A stretch of 64,000 bases of DNA from DAIOEK01 sp963828285 (GTDB taxonomy: Bacteria; Chloroflexota; Anaerolineae; Anaerolineales; Anaerolineaceae): the NCBI GenBank assembly GCA_963828285.1, contig CAWHEB010000002.1:682001-746000 (forward strand), given 5' to 3'. Positions within the stretch are counted from its first letter, which is position 1. Each line of letters begins with the position of its first letter. Under the pieces are notes generated by a model, which did not search any database, was not told the origin of the DNA, and worked only from the letters and a program-made list of their open reading frames with translations. The position numbers and the translations under genes are program-made. Below are positions 49,650-59,195 of this stretch, piece by piece.

Positions 49650-50416
49650 ATATTGAATATCACAAGTGGTACAGCGAACGGCTGAACCAGGATATGGAGT
49701 TGAAAGTTTATGGACAAACCGGAAAACCTCTTCTTGTTTTTCCATCGCAATCCGGACGGTTCTTTGATTTTGAAAATCAGGGGATGGTGGATGCAGTCTC
49801 CCGACATATTGAATCCGGTTACGTTACTCTATACACAGTGGATAGTGTGGATTCGCAATCCTGGGTGAACGATTCGATCCATCCGCATGAACGTGGGAAC
49901 CGGCATGAAAGCTACGATGGATATATTGTCCACGAAGTCATGCCATTCATCAAGCAGCGCCACCCTGGATTAAAATCCATCACAACCGGGGTTAGCATGG
50001 GAGGTTATCACTCATCCAATTTCTTTTTCCGACACCCGGACTTGTTTGATGGGGTAATCAGCTTGAGTGGCCTTTTCAGCCTGAAGTATTTCATTGGCGA
50101 TTATATGGATGAACTTGTATATTTCAACTCACCATTAAATTTTCTGTCGTCCTTGGAAGATAACTGGTATCTGGATCAATTCCGGAAGAGCCAGATCGTC
50201 ATCTGTGTTGGTCAAGGCGCCTGGGAAGATGAAATGCGTGATGAAGTATCCCAATTGAAAACAATTCTGGAAAATAAACATATTCCCGCATGGATCGATT
50301 TTTGGGGAACGGATGTCAATCACGATTGGCCATGGTGGAGGATACAATTACCGTATTTTCTCGATAATTTATTGCCAGTGATTCAAGAGCAAATAAAAAA
50401 TGTGAAGGATAAATGA
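49646..50416 (+). CDS. Alpha/beta-hydrolase, putative esterase (Esterase D/Fes-like)
   Basis: A 256-residue esterase-family protein starting with TTG inside the stop of the ATP-grasp gene (TTGA overlap), a strongly coupled arrangement. The nucleophile elbow is ITTGVSMGGYHSSNFFFRHP with the catalytic Ser; LFDGVISLSGLF follows; WGTDVNHDWPWWRIQLPYFL near the C-terminus holds the likely catalytic His. There is no signal peptide, so it acts in the cytoplasm. It may hydrolyse an ester or activate/deactivate the product of the ATP-grasp enzyme. The pairing was noticed here; its function is unknown to me. Confidence 0.85.
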   Translation: MNIEYHKWYSERLNQDMELKVYGQTGKPLLVFPSQSGRFFDFENQGMVDAVSRHIESGYVTLYTVDSVDSQSWVNDSIHPHERGNRHESYDGYIVHEVMPFIKQRHPGLKSITTGVSMGGYHSSNFFFRHPDLFDGVISLSGLFSLKYFIGDYMDELVYFNSPLNFLSSLEDNWYLDQFRKSQIVICVGQGAWEDEMRDEVSQLKTILENKHIPAWIDFWGTDVNHDWPWWRIQLPYFLDNLLPVIQEQIKNVKDK

Positions 50417-50484
50417 TTATCATGTAATCAATGTGTTTGACTTCATTCATAAACAAATATTCGAATAACGCCCATTTAATATAT

Positions 50485-51399
50485 CTAGAAATTATTTTTT
50501 CCAAAACCATCATCTTCAAATGATGCTGGATCAGTCAGAGCTTCCAAATGAGTAAAAATAATACTCTCTGGCAGTTTTTCTATAATCTCGGCCTCAATCT
50601 TACTGACCAAGATGTGCCCACGTTGTACTGTCCACTTACCAGGAACAAGAACATGCATAGCAATAATCTTTTTCGATCCCGATTGTCTTGTTCTCAGAGC
50701 ATGATATTCGACGCCATTATCTTTATAAAGATCGAGAATATTTTGAATGTTATTCAAATCTTCGGTGGGAAGCGAACCATCCATCAAACCTTTAACCGAT
50801 TGCTTAATTATTCCGAAACCAGTGAAGATAATATTAAAAGCTACCATGATTGCTATGACAGGGTCAAGGAAATTCCAACCTGTTAGGGCAACAGCCCCGA
50901 CACCGATGATCACCCCACCCGAAGTCCATACATCAGTCATCAAGTGATTGGCATTTGAGGTTAATGAAATCGAGTTATTCAATTTCCCAGCGCGCCTGAG
51001 GATCATAGACACCCACAAATTGGCCAAAGAAGCGACGACGGATACGATCAAACCAATCCCAACCTGTTCGAGGGGTTTAGGGGTGATCAACCTTAAAACA
51101 GCGGTGTAGATAATACTTCCCGCAGCGATCAAGATCAACGCCCCTTCAAATCCACTAGAAAAATATTCTGCCTTGGTATGTCCAAAGGGATGATCCTCGT
51201 CAGCCGGTCGGGCAGCTATGGTCAACATTCCAAGTGCCATCAATGCTCCAGCCAAATTGACCAGGGATTCAAGCGCATCGGATAACAATCCGACTGAGTT
51301 GGTAAGGAAATATGCGATCGTCTTCATCGCGATCGTGAATACCGCTACACCGATCGATAACCAGGCAAATTTTGTAAGTTTTGAATTGTTGTTTTGCAT
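50485..51399 (-). CDS. Cation diffusion facilitator (metal efflux) protein
   Basis: A 304-residue transporter exporting Zn, Fe or Mn in exchange for protons. Six helices span about residues 10-205; metal-binding positions lie in SVGLLSDALESLVNLAGALM and NANHLMTDVWTSGGVIIGVG. DEDHPFGHTKAEYFSSGFEG is the H-P-x-G-H signature of the family. The C-terminal cytoplasmic domain (about 210-295) has VEYHALRTRQSGSKKIIAMH and a dimer-type fold. The gene is convergent with the esterase gene and divergent from the hybrid kinase. Metal specificity cannot be told: the first site has D-x3-E instead of the usual D-x3-D. Confidence 0.93.
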   Translation of the reverse strand: MQNNNSKLTKFAWLSIGVAVFTIAMKTIAYFLTNSVGLLSDALESLVNLAGALMALGMLTIAARPADEDHPFGHTKAEYFSSGFEGALILIAAGSIIYTAVLRLITPKPLEQVGIGLIVSVVASLANLWVSMILRRAGKLNNSISLTSNANHLMTDVWTSGGVIIGVGAVALTGWNFLDPVIAIMVAFNIIFTGFGIIKQSVKGLMDGSLPTEDLNNIQNILDLYKDNGVEYHALRTRQSGSKKIIAMHVLVPGKWTVQRGHILVSKIEAEIIEKLPESIIFTHLEALTDPASFEDDGFGKNNF

Positions 51400-51554
51400 A
51401 TGTTCCGTTTAAGAAGGGGAGAACCGAAATGGAGTATTTTATTTGTAACTAAAAATTATACGGCATATTAGATAACCCTACCAAATAGTTTTTTTATATC
51501 AGTTTTATTACAAAATATACACTTATTTACTATATTCTTTGTAAGTGCTTACCG

Positions 51555-54500
51555 ATGCAAAGACTTAGCATCTTTGCAGGCTGCTGTTATCGTCTCTGTA
51601 CTAAATATTCTCAGCATGTCAGGAATAATGAATTGGTTTTACAAGTAAATATTCCAATAATCATTTTATTTTTTGCAGCCATGACCTGTTTAGGTGTAGT
51701 TCTCTTTCTATGGAGCAGCAAAAGTCCATATAAAGACATGACGCTAATCATCTTAATGGTTTCGATTGCCCTATGGGCAATTTGTTCATTAGGCGAATTG
51801 CTTGGAAGTAATTTTCAGCAAAAACTGTTTTTTGCAAAGTTAGGATACATCGGAATTGGCGCGACTCCGGTTATGTGGTTTTTATTTTCCGCAAGTTTTT
51901 CGCATCGTTCCCAATGGTTGAATTGGAAAAGGATAAGTGCTGTTGGCATTATTCCGATTATTACACTTTTATTGGTTGTCACCAATGAATCGCATTCTCT
52001 CATATGGACCACGATAACACCGGTGAGCTCATCGCCTGATGCAATGTTAGTATACGGACACGGGCCCTTCTTCTGGATACATTTTATAAATTCATACCTA
52101 TTATTATTGACAGGATCCATTTGGCTTGTGCAAATGGCGTTTAAGTCCAATGTCTTATACCGCAGCCAGGTTATCACCCTTCTCGCCGGGATTATCATCC
52201 CCTGGATTAGCAACTTCCTTTACATTACTGGATTAAACCCATGGCCAGAATTAGACCTCACGCCAGTGGCTTTTTCAATTTCAGGAACACTGATCATCTG
52301 GGGAGTAGTGAATTATAAAGTTGGTGATCTAACACCCATCGCTAGAGACACAATCATTGAAAAAATGTCTGATGGTTTTATGATTATCACAAATCAAAAC
52401 GTGCTCGCTGATATTAATCCAGCCGCGTGTGCACTTATTAATCGGGAAGCAAAAGAAATAATCGGTAAACCTGTGGAATATGTATTTGCGAAATGGAAAC
52501 CGATCCTAGAAAAATTTAAGAATTCTTTTGAAGGGCAAGAAGAAATAAAGATCAATGAAAATCTATGGCTTGACATCAAGATTACCCCATTATATACAAA
52601 CAACAAAACACTATCCGGTAGAATCATTGTCGTCAGGGATGTTTCAGATCGCCGCATGATCGAGAATAAACTAGATACGCAACGAGATTTTTTCTCTCAG
52701 GCTATGAATGCCATCGCTAACGGGATTGTAATTACTGATGCAAAAGGAGATATTGAATATACAAATCCTGCTTTTGACTTAATGGTGTCATCTACTGATC
52801 GAGACCTGATTGGGAAAAAATTTGAAGACTTTATCTTCAATGAAGATATTGAGATCCACAAAACAGCATGCCTTCAACTTCAGGAAGGCATACAAACCAA
52901 TCATGAAGTGAACCTGCTCAGTCAAACCGGAAATGTGATTCCTGCAATCATTTCGGCAGTTCCAAGGTGTGTAGATAGGGATTTTAACGGGGTTATTTTT
53001 TCGTTAACAAATCTTACTGAACGTAAATATATTGAAGAAAATGTGCGTTACCGCGAAGCATTCGAAAACGAACTTGTTCAGTTATCAACTGAATTCGTAA
53101 ACCTTTCATTATCGGAAATCGAAAAGGCATTTAACAATGCACTCGAGCGGATAGGAACTTTCTGCAAAGTAGATCGGGCTTATATCTTCCAATTTGATGA
53201 GCAAGTTGTCAGCATGTCGAACACCCATGAATGGTGTGCAGAATCAGTCAAACCTGAAAAAGAAAACCTACAAGATCTACCGTGTGAAATTTTTCCAAAG
53301 TGGATGGAAACAATTAGATCGTTGAATGATCTATACATCCCTCTCGTAAAAGATCTGAGCGAGGAATGGCAACAAGAAAAGGAAATTCTTGAACCCCAGG
53401 GGATTCAATCACTCGCTGTAGTCCCTATAGCTTATTCCCATCGACTCCTTGGTTTTGTAGGATTTGATTCAGTTGTGTCACAACGAGTTTGGGAAGTTGA
53501 AGAAATTCATCTCTTACGAATTCTCGGAGATCTTTTTGCCGGAGCAATAATTCGCCAAAAAGCTGAAAAGGAACTTCATATCACAAATTCACAACTGCAG
53601 GAATCGATGGAGAATGCACTCCAAATGACGATGAAAGCTGATCTGGCGAATCAGGCAAAAAGCTTATTCCTTGCAAATATGAGTCATGAGATTAGAACAC
53701 CTATGAATGGCGTCATAGGTATGACAGGATTACTATTAAATACTTCGTTATCAGATGAACAAAAACGGTATGCAAATTCGATAAGGATAAGTGCAGATTC
53801 ATTATTGCGAATCATTAATGATATTCTAGATTTTTCAAAAATCGAAGCCGGGAAGATGGTACTAAGCAATATTGAATTTGATTTGCATAAACTACTTGAA
53901 GAAGTTGCCAATATGTTTTCATACAGTGCTTCGGATAAAGGACTGGATTTTATATGTCAGACTTCGATAGACCTTCCAATCAGGGTATTTGGAGATCCTG
54001 AAAGAATACGACAATTATTGACGAATTTGATAGGTAACGCTCTGAAATTCACAAAAAAAGGTGAAGTGACTTTAAATGTAAGCTTGGATTCAATCGTTAA
54101 TGGAAAAGCTGTGATCAGTTTTAATGTTACCGATTCTGGCATTGGAATATCGAACGTAAATATTCAGAATCTATTCACCCCATTTAATCAATTAGATGCA
54201 TCACGCACAAAAACTTTTGGTGGTACAGGGCTTGGCTTATCTATTTGTAAAAGATTAGTTGACATGATGGGGGGGCAGATTGGAGTTGAAAGCAAAGAAG
54301 GAAGCGGTTCTAAATTTTGGTTTGAGGTTCCTTTTGGATTATCAACCGCAAACCAAGACCAACTTTGCTCCCAACTGCCAGATCTCAGTTCAATACGGGT
54401 TCTGATTGTTGACGAATGCAATACTCATCAGAAACTTATTTCGGATTATTTGAATGAAGCGAATTGTGAAAACGAGACTGCTATTCATGAACATGAGATC

Positions 54501-55701
54501 CTTCCTGCAATCAAGAGGATCTCGAAAGAAGATCAAATTATTGTTGTCATTCTTGATCAGTTTCTGGAGAACAAGACCAGTATCGATATAGCCAGATCCA
54601 TCAAGGAGCACCCCCTCGGCAAAGAGATCCGAATCATATTGATGGCAGCCGGCAACGCAATCCCGTCCCAACCAGATTTACAATCCGCCGGGATCTCCGC
54701 ATTATTGATCAAACCAATCTGGCGTGATTACTTATATGCAGCTCTGCAACCAGGTGCAACTGATAGCCCCCTACATGGAGTATCAGGGCATTCGAGCAAG
54801 AAAACCGGTTACCTGGAACTCAATCCGAAACTCTTAAGTGACACATCGCACCGGGTCTTGCTTGCAGAAGATAATTCCATAAATTACGAATTAGCCAATG
54901 CCATTCTCACAAAAAACAAATTTAAAGTTGATATTGTCAATAATGGTATGGAAGCTCTTGATGCTTTACAAAAAGAGGAATATGACATTGTCTTGATGGA
55001 TGTTCAGATGCCGGTAATGGATGGGCTGGAAGCAACCAGGCTCGTTCGCAGTGGTGAAGGGAAAGTCCTCAATCCGAGAATTCCAATTATTGCACTCACA
55101 GCAAATGCAATGCAAGCTGATAAAGAAAATTGTTTACAAGCAGGGATGGATGACTATATTGCCAAGCCGTTTGATCCTGGTGAGTTAATCAATAAAATCA
55201 ACCGTTTTGTTCTTGCATCAAGCCAGGATAACCCGTTTCCCCAAAGCTCAATCGATTTATTAACAATTAATAAAGTTGTCAATGACGGGCAAGGAACTCC
55301 GATAAATCCACTTGTTGGCAATGAATTTCAGGAAGTTCAAGTTCCGCCAATAAATTTCCTTAAATTGATGAGCAGGGTACTAAATGATGATCAACTTGCT
55401 TTGAGTTTAATTCAAAAAATGAAATTAAAAATTCCATCAGAAGTTTACGCAATAGGAGAAGCGATCAAAGAAAATGATCTTGATACGATCTCAGCTGCTG
55501 CACATAAATTAAAAGGGAGTGCAGCCAATCTTTCCGCAGAGCCACTTGCGAAAAGCTCTGGAAGAATTAGAACATCATAGTAAGAATAAACAACTAGACG
55601 ATCTGTCTACCTCATTTACGAAAGTTCAAGAAGAAACCAATCGGTTTATAAATGAAGCTGATTTCATTCTCGAAAACAATCAATTCATAGGTGAAAAATA
55701 A
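51555..55701 (+). CDS. Giant hybrid sensor kinase: 7TM, two PAS, GAF, HisKA, ATPase, two receivers, HPt; one frameshift
   Basis: About 1380 residues. Order: seven helices of the His-kinase 7TM type (about 25-245), PAS (about 265-375), PAS (about 385-500), GAF (about 510-660), HisKA with NMSHEIRTPMNGVIGMTGLL, ATPase domain with LTNLIGNALKFTKKGEVTLN and FGGTGLGLSICKRLVDMMGG, a divergent receiver (IRVLIVDECNTHQKL, VVILDQFL), a canonical receiver (IVLMDVQMPVMDGLEATRLV) and an HPt domain with AAAHKLKGSAANLSAEPL. The HPt finishes in another frame (KALEELEHHSKNKQLDDL) after an indel near 55550 at an A-run, ending at 55701. The start is uncertain. The next gene, an HD-GYP regulator, begins one base later and is the probable phosphate acceptor. 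Confidence 0.9.
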
Positions 55702-55702
55702 T

Positions 55703-56701
55703 ATGGAAATAATAATCGTTGATGATGATGAAATCGCCCAGTCCATATCGGAAAAAGTCCTCACACATGAAGGGTATGATGTCATTCTAGCTGAAAACGG
55801 GCGGGAGGCACTAGATAAAATTCGTGAAAACGGAACCCAAATTGTGATACTTGATTGGAATATGCCAGTTATGGATGGGATTGAACTCTGCAGAATCCTG
55901 CGGACAAACCAAGGTCTTGGATATACCTATATCATCATGGTAACATCTAGAAATCAAAAAGAAGACATATTAGAAGGTCTCACCGCAGGAGCAAATGATT
56001 TCATAACAAAACCGTTTGAACCTGCGGAACTATTGCTGCGCGTCCGAAATGCAGAACAGATATTGGCTCTGCAGACAACGACTATGACACTCTTTAGTCT
56101 GGCAAAACTTGCAGAATCAAAAGATTCTGATACTGGCAACCATCTCGAACGGATCCGAGCTTACGCCAAAGCTTTAGGTACACAGTTGTTGAAAGACACT
56201 TCTCTCGATGAAAAGATCGACCATAGACTACCTGAATTATTGTATGAAACCAGTCCACTCCACGATATTGGGAAAGTTGGAATACCAGACAGTGTATTAT
56301 TAAAACCATCCAGCCTCAACGATACTGAATGGAAAATCATGAAAAGTCATGCAGAGATTGGAGCAATGACTTTGAACGAAGTTCTGGAAAAATATCCAAA
56401 AGCGGATTTTCTCAAAATCGCCAGAGATATTGCGTGGTCACATCATGAAAGATGGGATGGAACCGGATATCCACGGGGATTAAAAGGAATAGAAATTCCG
56501 TTAGTCGGAAGAATTGTAGCAATTGCAGATGTTTATGATGCAATCACCATGAAGAGAGTATATAAAGCAGCAATGCCGCATCAACTCGCACGGGGAATAA
56601 TATTAGAAGGCAGAGGTAATCAGTTTGATTCGAAAATTGTTGACGCTTTTCTTGCTATTGAAGACCAATTTATTATGATCCACGGCAGTTATGAAAACTA
56701 A
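55703..56701 (+). CDS. Response regulator with HD-GYP domain (cyclic-di-GMP phosphodiesterase type)
   Basis: A 332-residue two-domain protein. The receiver (about residues 1-120) has IIIVDDDEIAQSISEKVL, VILDWNMPVMDGIELCRILR with the phospho-acceptor Asp, and DFITKPFEPAELLLRV with the conserved Lys. The HD-GYP domain (about 140-330) has TSPLHDIGKVGIPDSVLLKP with the H-D metal ligands and WSHHERWDGTGYPRGLKGIE carrying the GYP loop. It should break down cyclic di-GMP on command of the hybrid kinase upstream. ATG 55703 is chosen over GTG 55691 because GGTGA fits its spacing. Confidence 0.92.
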   Translation: MEIIIVDDDEIAQSISEKVLTHEGYDVILAENGREALDKIRENGTQIVILDWNMPVMDGIELCRILRTNQGLGYTYIIMVTSRNQKEDILEGLTAGANDFITKPFEPAELLLRVRNAEQILALQTTTMTLFSLAKLAESKDSDTGNHLERIRAYAKALGTQLLKDTSLDEKIDHRLPELLYETSPLHDIGKVGIPDSVLLKPSSLNDTEWKIMKSHAEIGAMTLNEVLEKYPKADFLKIARDIAWSHHERWDGTGYPRGLKGIEIPLVGRIVAIADVYDAITMKRVYKAAMPHQLARGIILEGRGNQFDSKIVDAFLAIEDQFIMIHGSYEN

Positions 56702-56889
56702 TTTATAAAGATAATCTGATTACACCGCTTTTGACGATATTTATAACAAAAGGTTAGTATTTAAAAATCTTAACAACCAAGAAACCGACGATTTTGGTAG
56801 TGTAATTTCCAGGTATCCTCAGAAATTCTACGAGGATTTTTGGGTATTCATACACGGTATAATGTAAACATCTTCCTTAGGAGTAGCTC

Positions 56890-58317
56890 ATGCCATTGTT
56901 TACACCCGGGCGTCGTTGGCAGCCTGCTTATTATAGTTTTGAAAACAAACCCTTTTACGAGAAAGCTCTGGCGGCGCTCGAGCGCGCCATTAAAGGACCA
57001 CTTTTCGGATGCCGTATGTGCGGAAATTGCCTGCTGCAAGAAACCGCATTTATCTGTCCAATGGAATGTCCAAAAGGATTGCGGAATGGACCCTGTGGGG
57101 GTTCAACGGCGGAATTTTGTTATGTCGATCCGAGCCGTCCCTGTATCTGGTATAAGATCTATGAGCGGGCAGAAAAAATGGGACGATCTGAGCGATTGCT
57201 GGAGATCTTCCCTCCGCTGGATTGGGATAAGGTTGGTTCAGATCAGTGGATGGATCTGATCAAACGGTACAATGCAGCCGGAGGAATACCATCGACATTC
57301 AAGAATTTGAGTAAACCTGCTGAAGAACGGAAGCGGGCGTATGAGGACTTTTTATATGAAATACGTCAACCTGACTGGTGGCAGGGAGACGCGAAACCGC
57401 ACCCGGCTCTAGAACATGCCCCAGTCTCAAAATTGGAAGAAAAACTCCTCAATGGGCAATTCGTGGTCACCGCAGAGGTTGCTCCACCAATTTCCGCTTC
57501 ATCGACTGACCTGGTGAAAAAGTTCGATCTACTGCGAGATTATATCGATGCGGTGAACTTTACCGATAATCCATCTGCCACTTCCAGAATGTCGCCACTG
57601 GCAGCATCCGTGTTATGTCTGCAGAATGGGCTTGAGCCGGTTATGCAGATCGCTGCCAGAGACTATAACCGTATGGGAATCCAATCGACGGTGCTCGGTG
57701 CGTCAGCATTGGGAATCCGAAATATACTTTGTTTGACCGGGGATCATTCCAGGTTAGGTCCACACCCTCATTCGCGGATGGACATCTGGGATATCGATTC
57801 CATTCAATTGATCTGGCTTCTACGCCGGATGCGCGATGAAGGACATTTCCTGGATAACCGTAAGATAGACCCAACACCGCCGGTTTTCATTGGCGCAGCC
57901 AGTTCACCATACGCATCGACTTTCCGGTACCAGGCAGCACGCGAAACCAAAAAAGTGAACGCAGGAGCTCAATTCTTCCAGACAAATTTGATCTACGATG
58001 TTCCAGCATTTAAAGAGTATCTAGCCAACCTTGAAAGCGCAGGTCTGCTTGGGAAAGTCTTCGTCCTGGCAGGTATCGCACCTATACGCAGTTTAAAAGC
58101 AGCGCAAATGATGAACCAAGTTCCCGGCGTAGTGATTCCTGACAGTGTTATGAGACGAATGGAAAAAGCTGCCGATCCCAAGGAAGAAGGTATACATATC
58201 GCACTGGAGATTATTGAACAGGTAAAATCACTCCCTGGAATTCATGGTGTACATTTTATGGCTGTTGGCTGGGAATCGATAGTCCCCCGATTGATTAAAG
58301 ATAGCGGTCTTAGATAG
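56890..58317 (+). CDS. Methylenetetrahydrofolate reductase with N-terminal MetV-like zinc/iron-sulfur region
   Basis: A 475-residue fusion. The N-terminal 130 residues resemble MTHFR_C/MetV proteins with Cys-rich LFGCRMCGNCLLQETAFICP and MECPKGLRNGPCGGS, which suits a zinc or iron-sulfur site. From about residue 180 follows the MetF TIM barrel: LLNGQFVVTAEVAPPISASS, AVNFTDNPSATSRMSPLAAS, VMQIAARDYNRMGIQSTVLG and ILCLTGDHSRLGPHPHSRMD. It would reduce methylene-THF to methyl-THF; MetV-containing forms occur in acetogens and other anaerobes. TATAAT at 56858-56863 is a likely -10 box. A strong terminator follows. No other one-carbon gene is adjacent. Confidence 0.9.
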   Translation: MPLFTPGRRWQPAYYSFENKPFYEKALAALERAIKGPLFGCRMCGNCLLQETAFICPMECPKGLRNGPCGGSTAEFCYVDPSRPCIWYKIYERAEKMGRSERLLEIFPPLDWDKVGSDQWMDLIKRYNAAGGIPSTFKNLSKPAEERKRAYEDFLYEIRQPDWWQGDAKPHPALEHAPVSKLEEKLLNGQFVVTAEVAPPISASSTDLVKKFDLLRDYIDAVNFTDNPSATSRMSPLAASVLCLQNGLEPVMQIAARDYNRMGIQSTVLGASALGIRNILCLTGDHSRLGPHPHSRMDIWDIDSIQLIWLLRRMRDEGHFLDNRKIDPTPPVFIGAASSPYASTFRYQAARETKKVNAGAQFFQTNLIYDVPAFKEYLANLESAGLLGKVFVLAGIAPIRSLKAAQMMNQVPGVVIPDSVMRRMEKAADPKEEGIHIALEIIEQVKSLPGIHGVHFMAVGWESIVPRLIKDSGLR

Positions 58318-58330
58318 TTTGATCCATTTC

Positions 58331-58377
58331 AATAAACAGGATATGGAAGCTAGCATCACTTCCATATCCTGTTTATT
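58331..58377 (+). terminator. Terminator hairpin of the methylenetetrahydrofolate reductase gene
   Basis: Perfect 19-base arms beginning AATAAACAGGATATGGAAG close over a nine-base loop, 14 bases after the stop codon. The stem is AT-rich at its base and ends in TTTATTTC. Confidence 0.85.
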
Positions 58378-58484
58378 TCGGAAAAAATGATATTAGGCAT
58401 TCAATCTTTTATCCTGTTTTTATGGTCATCCAGTCACGCAGTTGTCATACTTTTCCATATATTCAACAATCTAAATGAGGAAAT

Positions 58485-58844
58485 ATGAAACCTATCGAAA
58501 CAATAGTCCATAAAGGCAAGTCCATCGTCATAGTCGATATTTCCGGATGCAATACTGATGAAGTCGCTTTGACCATCAGTGAGGCATCCAAAAAGATCAG
58601 CGCACTGCCGCCGAAAAGCGGTCTGATCCTGACAGATGTAACAGCTACAATCTACAACCAGGCGACTTCAAATTATATAAAAGACTTTTCATCAAAAAAC
58701 ACGCCATTTGTAAAAGCGTCTGCGGTTGTTGGCGCGGATGGTTTACGGGAGGTTTTGCTCAAAACGGTCGCGATGATCACTAAACGTGAGATAAAACCCT
58801 TTGATACCCGCGCAGAAGCATTCGATTGGCTTGTTACAAGGTGA
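58485..58844 (+). CDS. Small STAS-like hypothetical protein
   Basis: A 119-residue soluble protein with a pattern of alternating strands and helices: KSIVIVDISGCNTDEVALTI, KSGLILTDVTATIYNQATSN, FVKASAVVGADGLREVLLKT and a last helix in RAEAFDWLVTR. This fits STAS or SpoIIAA-like folds, but the family is not certain. GAGGAAAT lies before the ATG. It is flanked by a terminator upstream and a new promoter right after its stop, so it is transcribed alone. Confidence 0.65.
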   Translation: MKPIETIVHKGKSIVIVDISGCNTDEVALTISEASKKISALPPKSGLILTDVTATIYNQATSNYIKDFSSKNTPFVKASAVVGADGLREVLLKTVAMITKREIKPFDTRAEAFDWLVTR

Positions 58845-58849
58845 AGAAA

Positions 58850-58878
58850 TCTTGTCTTTTCGCAACAAATATGCTAAA
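58850..58878 (+). promoter_or_regulatory. Promoter of the leader peptide ORF
   Basis: TTGTCT (58850-58855), a 17-base spacer and TAAATT (58873-58878), about 40 bases ahead of the ATG at 58921. Confidence 0.6.
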
Positions 58879-58920
58879 TTAATAGAGTCGTAAAATTCTA
58901 TCTATCTGAAGGAGGTACGG

Positions 58921-58980
58921 ATGACAGCTAAATTAAAAAGTGTCCAATACCTCGCCAAAACTGGTGAGGTGAATAAGTAA
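58921..58980 (+). CDS. 19-residue peptide ORF (possible leader peptide)
   Basis: The frame encodes MTAKLKSVQYLAKTGEVNK and stop. It has an unusually strong ribosome site (GAAGGAGGTACGG before ATG) and its own promoter, so translation is likely. Two related terminator hairpins follow within 160 bases and then the RIO kinase gene. It could be a leader peptide of an attenuator or a free small protein; there is no codon run that would point to an amino acid. Confidence 0.55.
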   Translation: MTAKLKSVQYLAKTGEVNK

Positions 58981-59021
58981 TTAAGCACGCCAGCCATCAG
59001 ATGACTTATTAGAATATCTGG

Positions 59022-59055
59022 ACCGCAGGTGCGCTTAATCCCTGCGGTTTTAATT
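59022..59055 (+). terminator. Terminator hairpin 1 behind the peptide ORF
   Basis: ACCGCAGG and CCTGCGGT pair around an 11-base loop, followed by TTTAATTT. It lies 41 bases after the peptide stop. Confidence 0.75.
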
Positions 59056-59106
59056 TAAAGACCAAAACCATTCGCTTGTCATAAATTGATGAGCCCAAGT
59101 TCAGGT

Positions 59107-59140
59107 AACCGCAGGAAATGATTTCTGCGGTTTTGTTTTA
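59107..59140 (+). terminator. Terminator hairpin 2, same stem sequence as hairpin 1
   Basis: AACCGCAGGAAAT pairs with ATTTCTGCGGTT (one bulged G), followed by TTGTTTTA. Because its arms match those of hairpin 1, the left arm of one can pair with the right arm of the other, which allows alternative folds. Confidence 0.75.
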
Positions 59141-59195
59141 ATAGCAAAAGCCCGGAATGGAACATCAGACAACGAACACCTTTTTGGAAAGAAGA

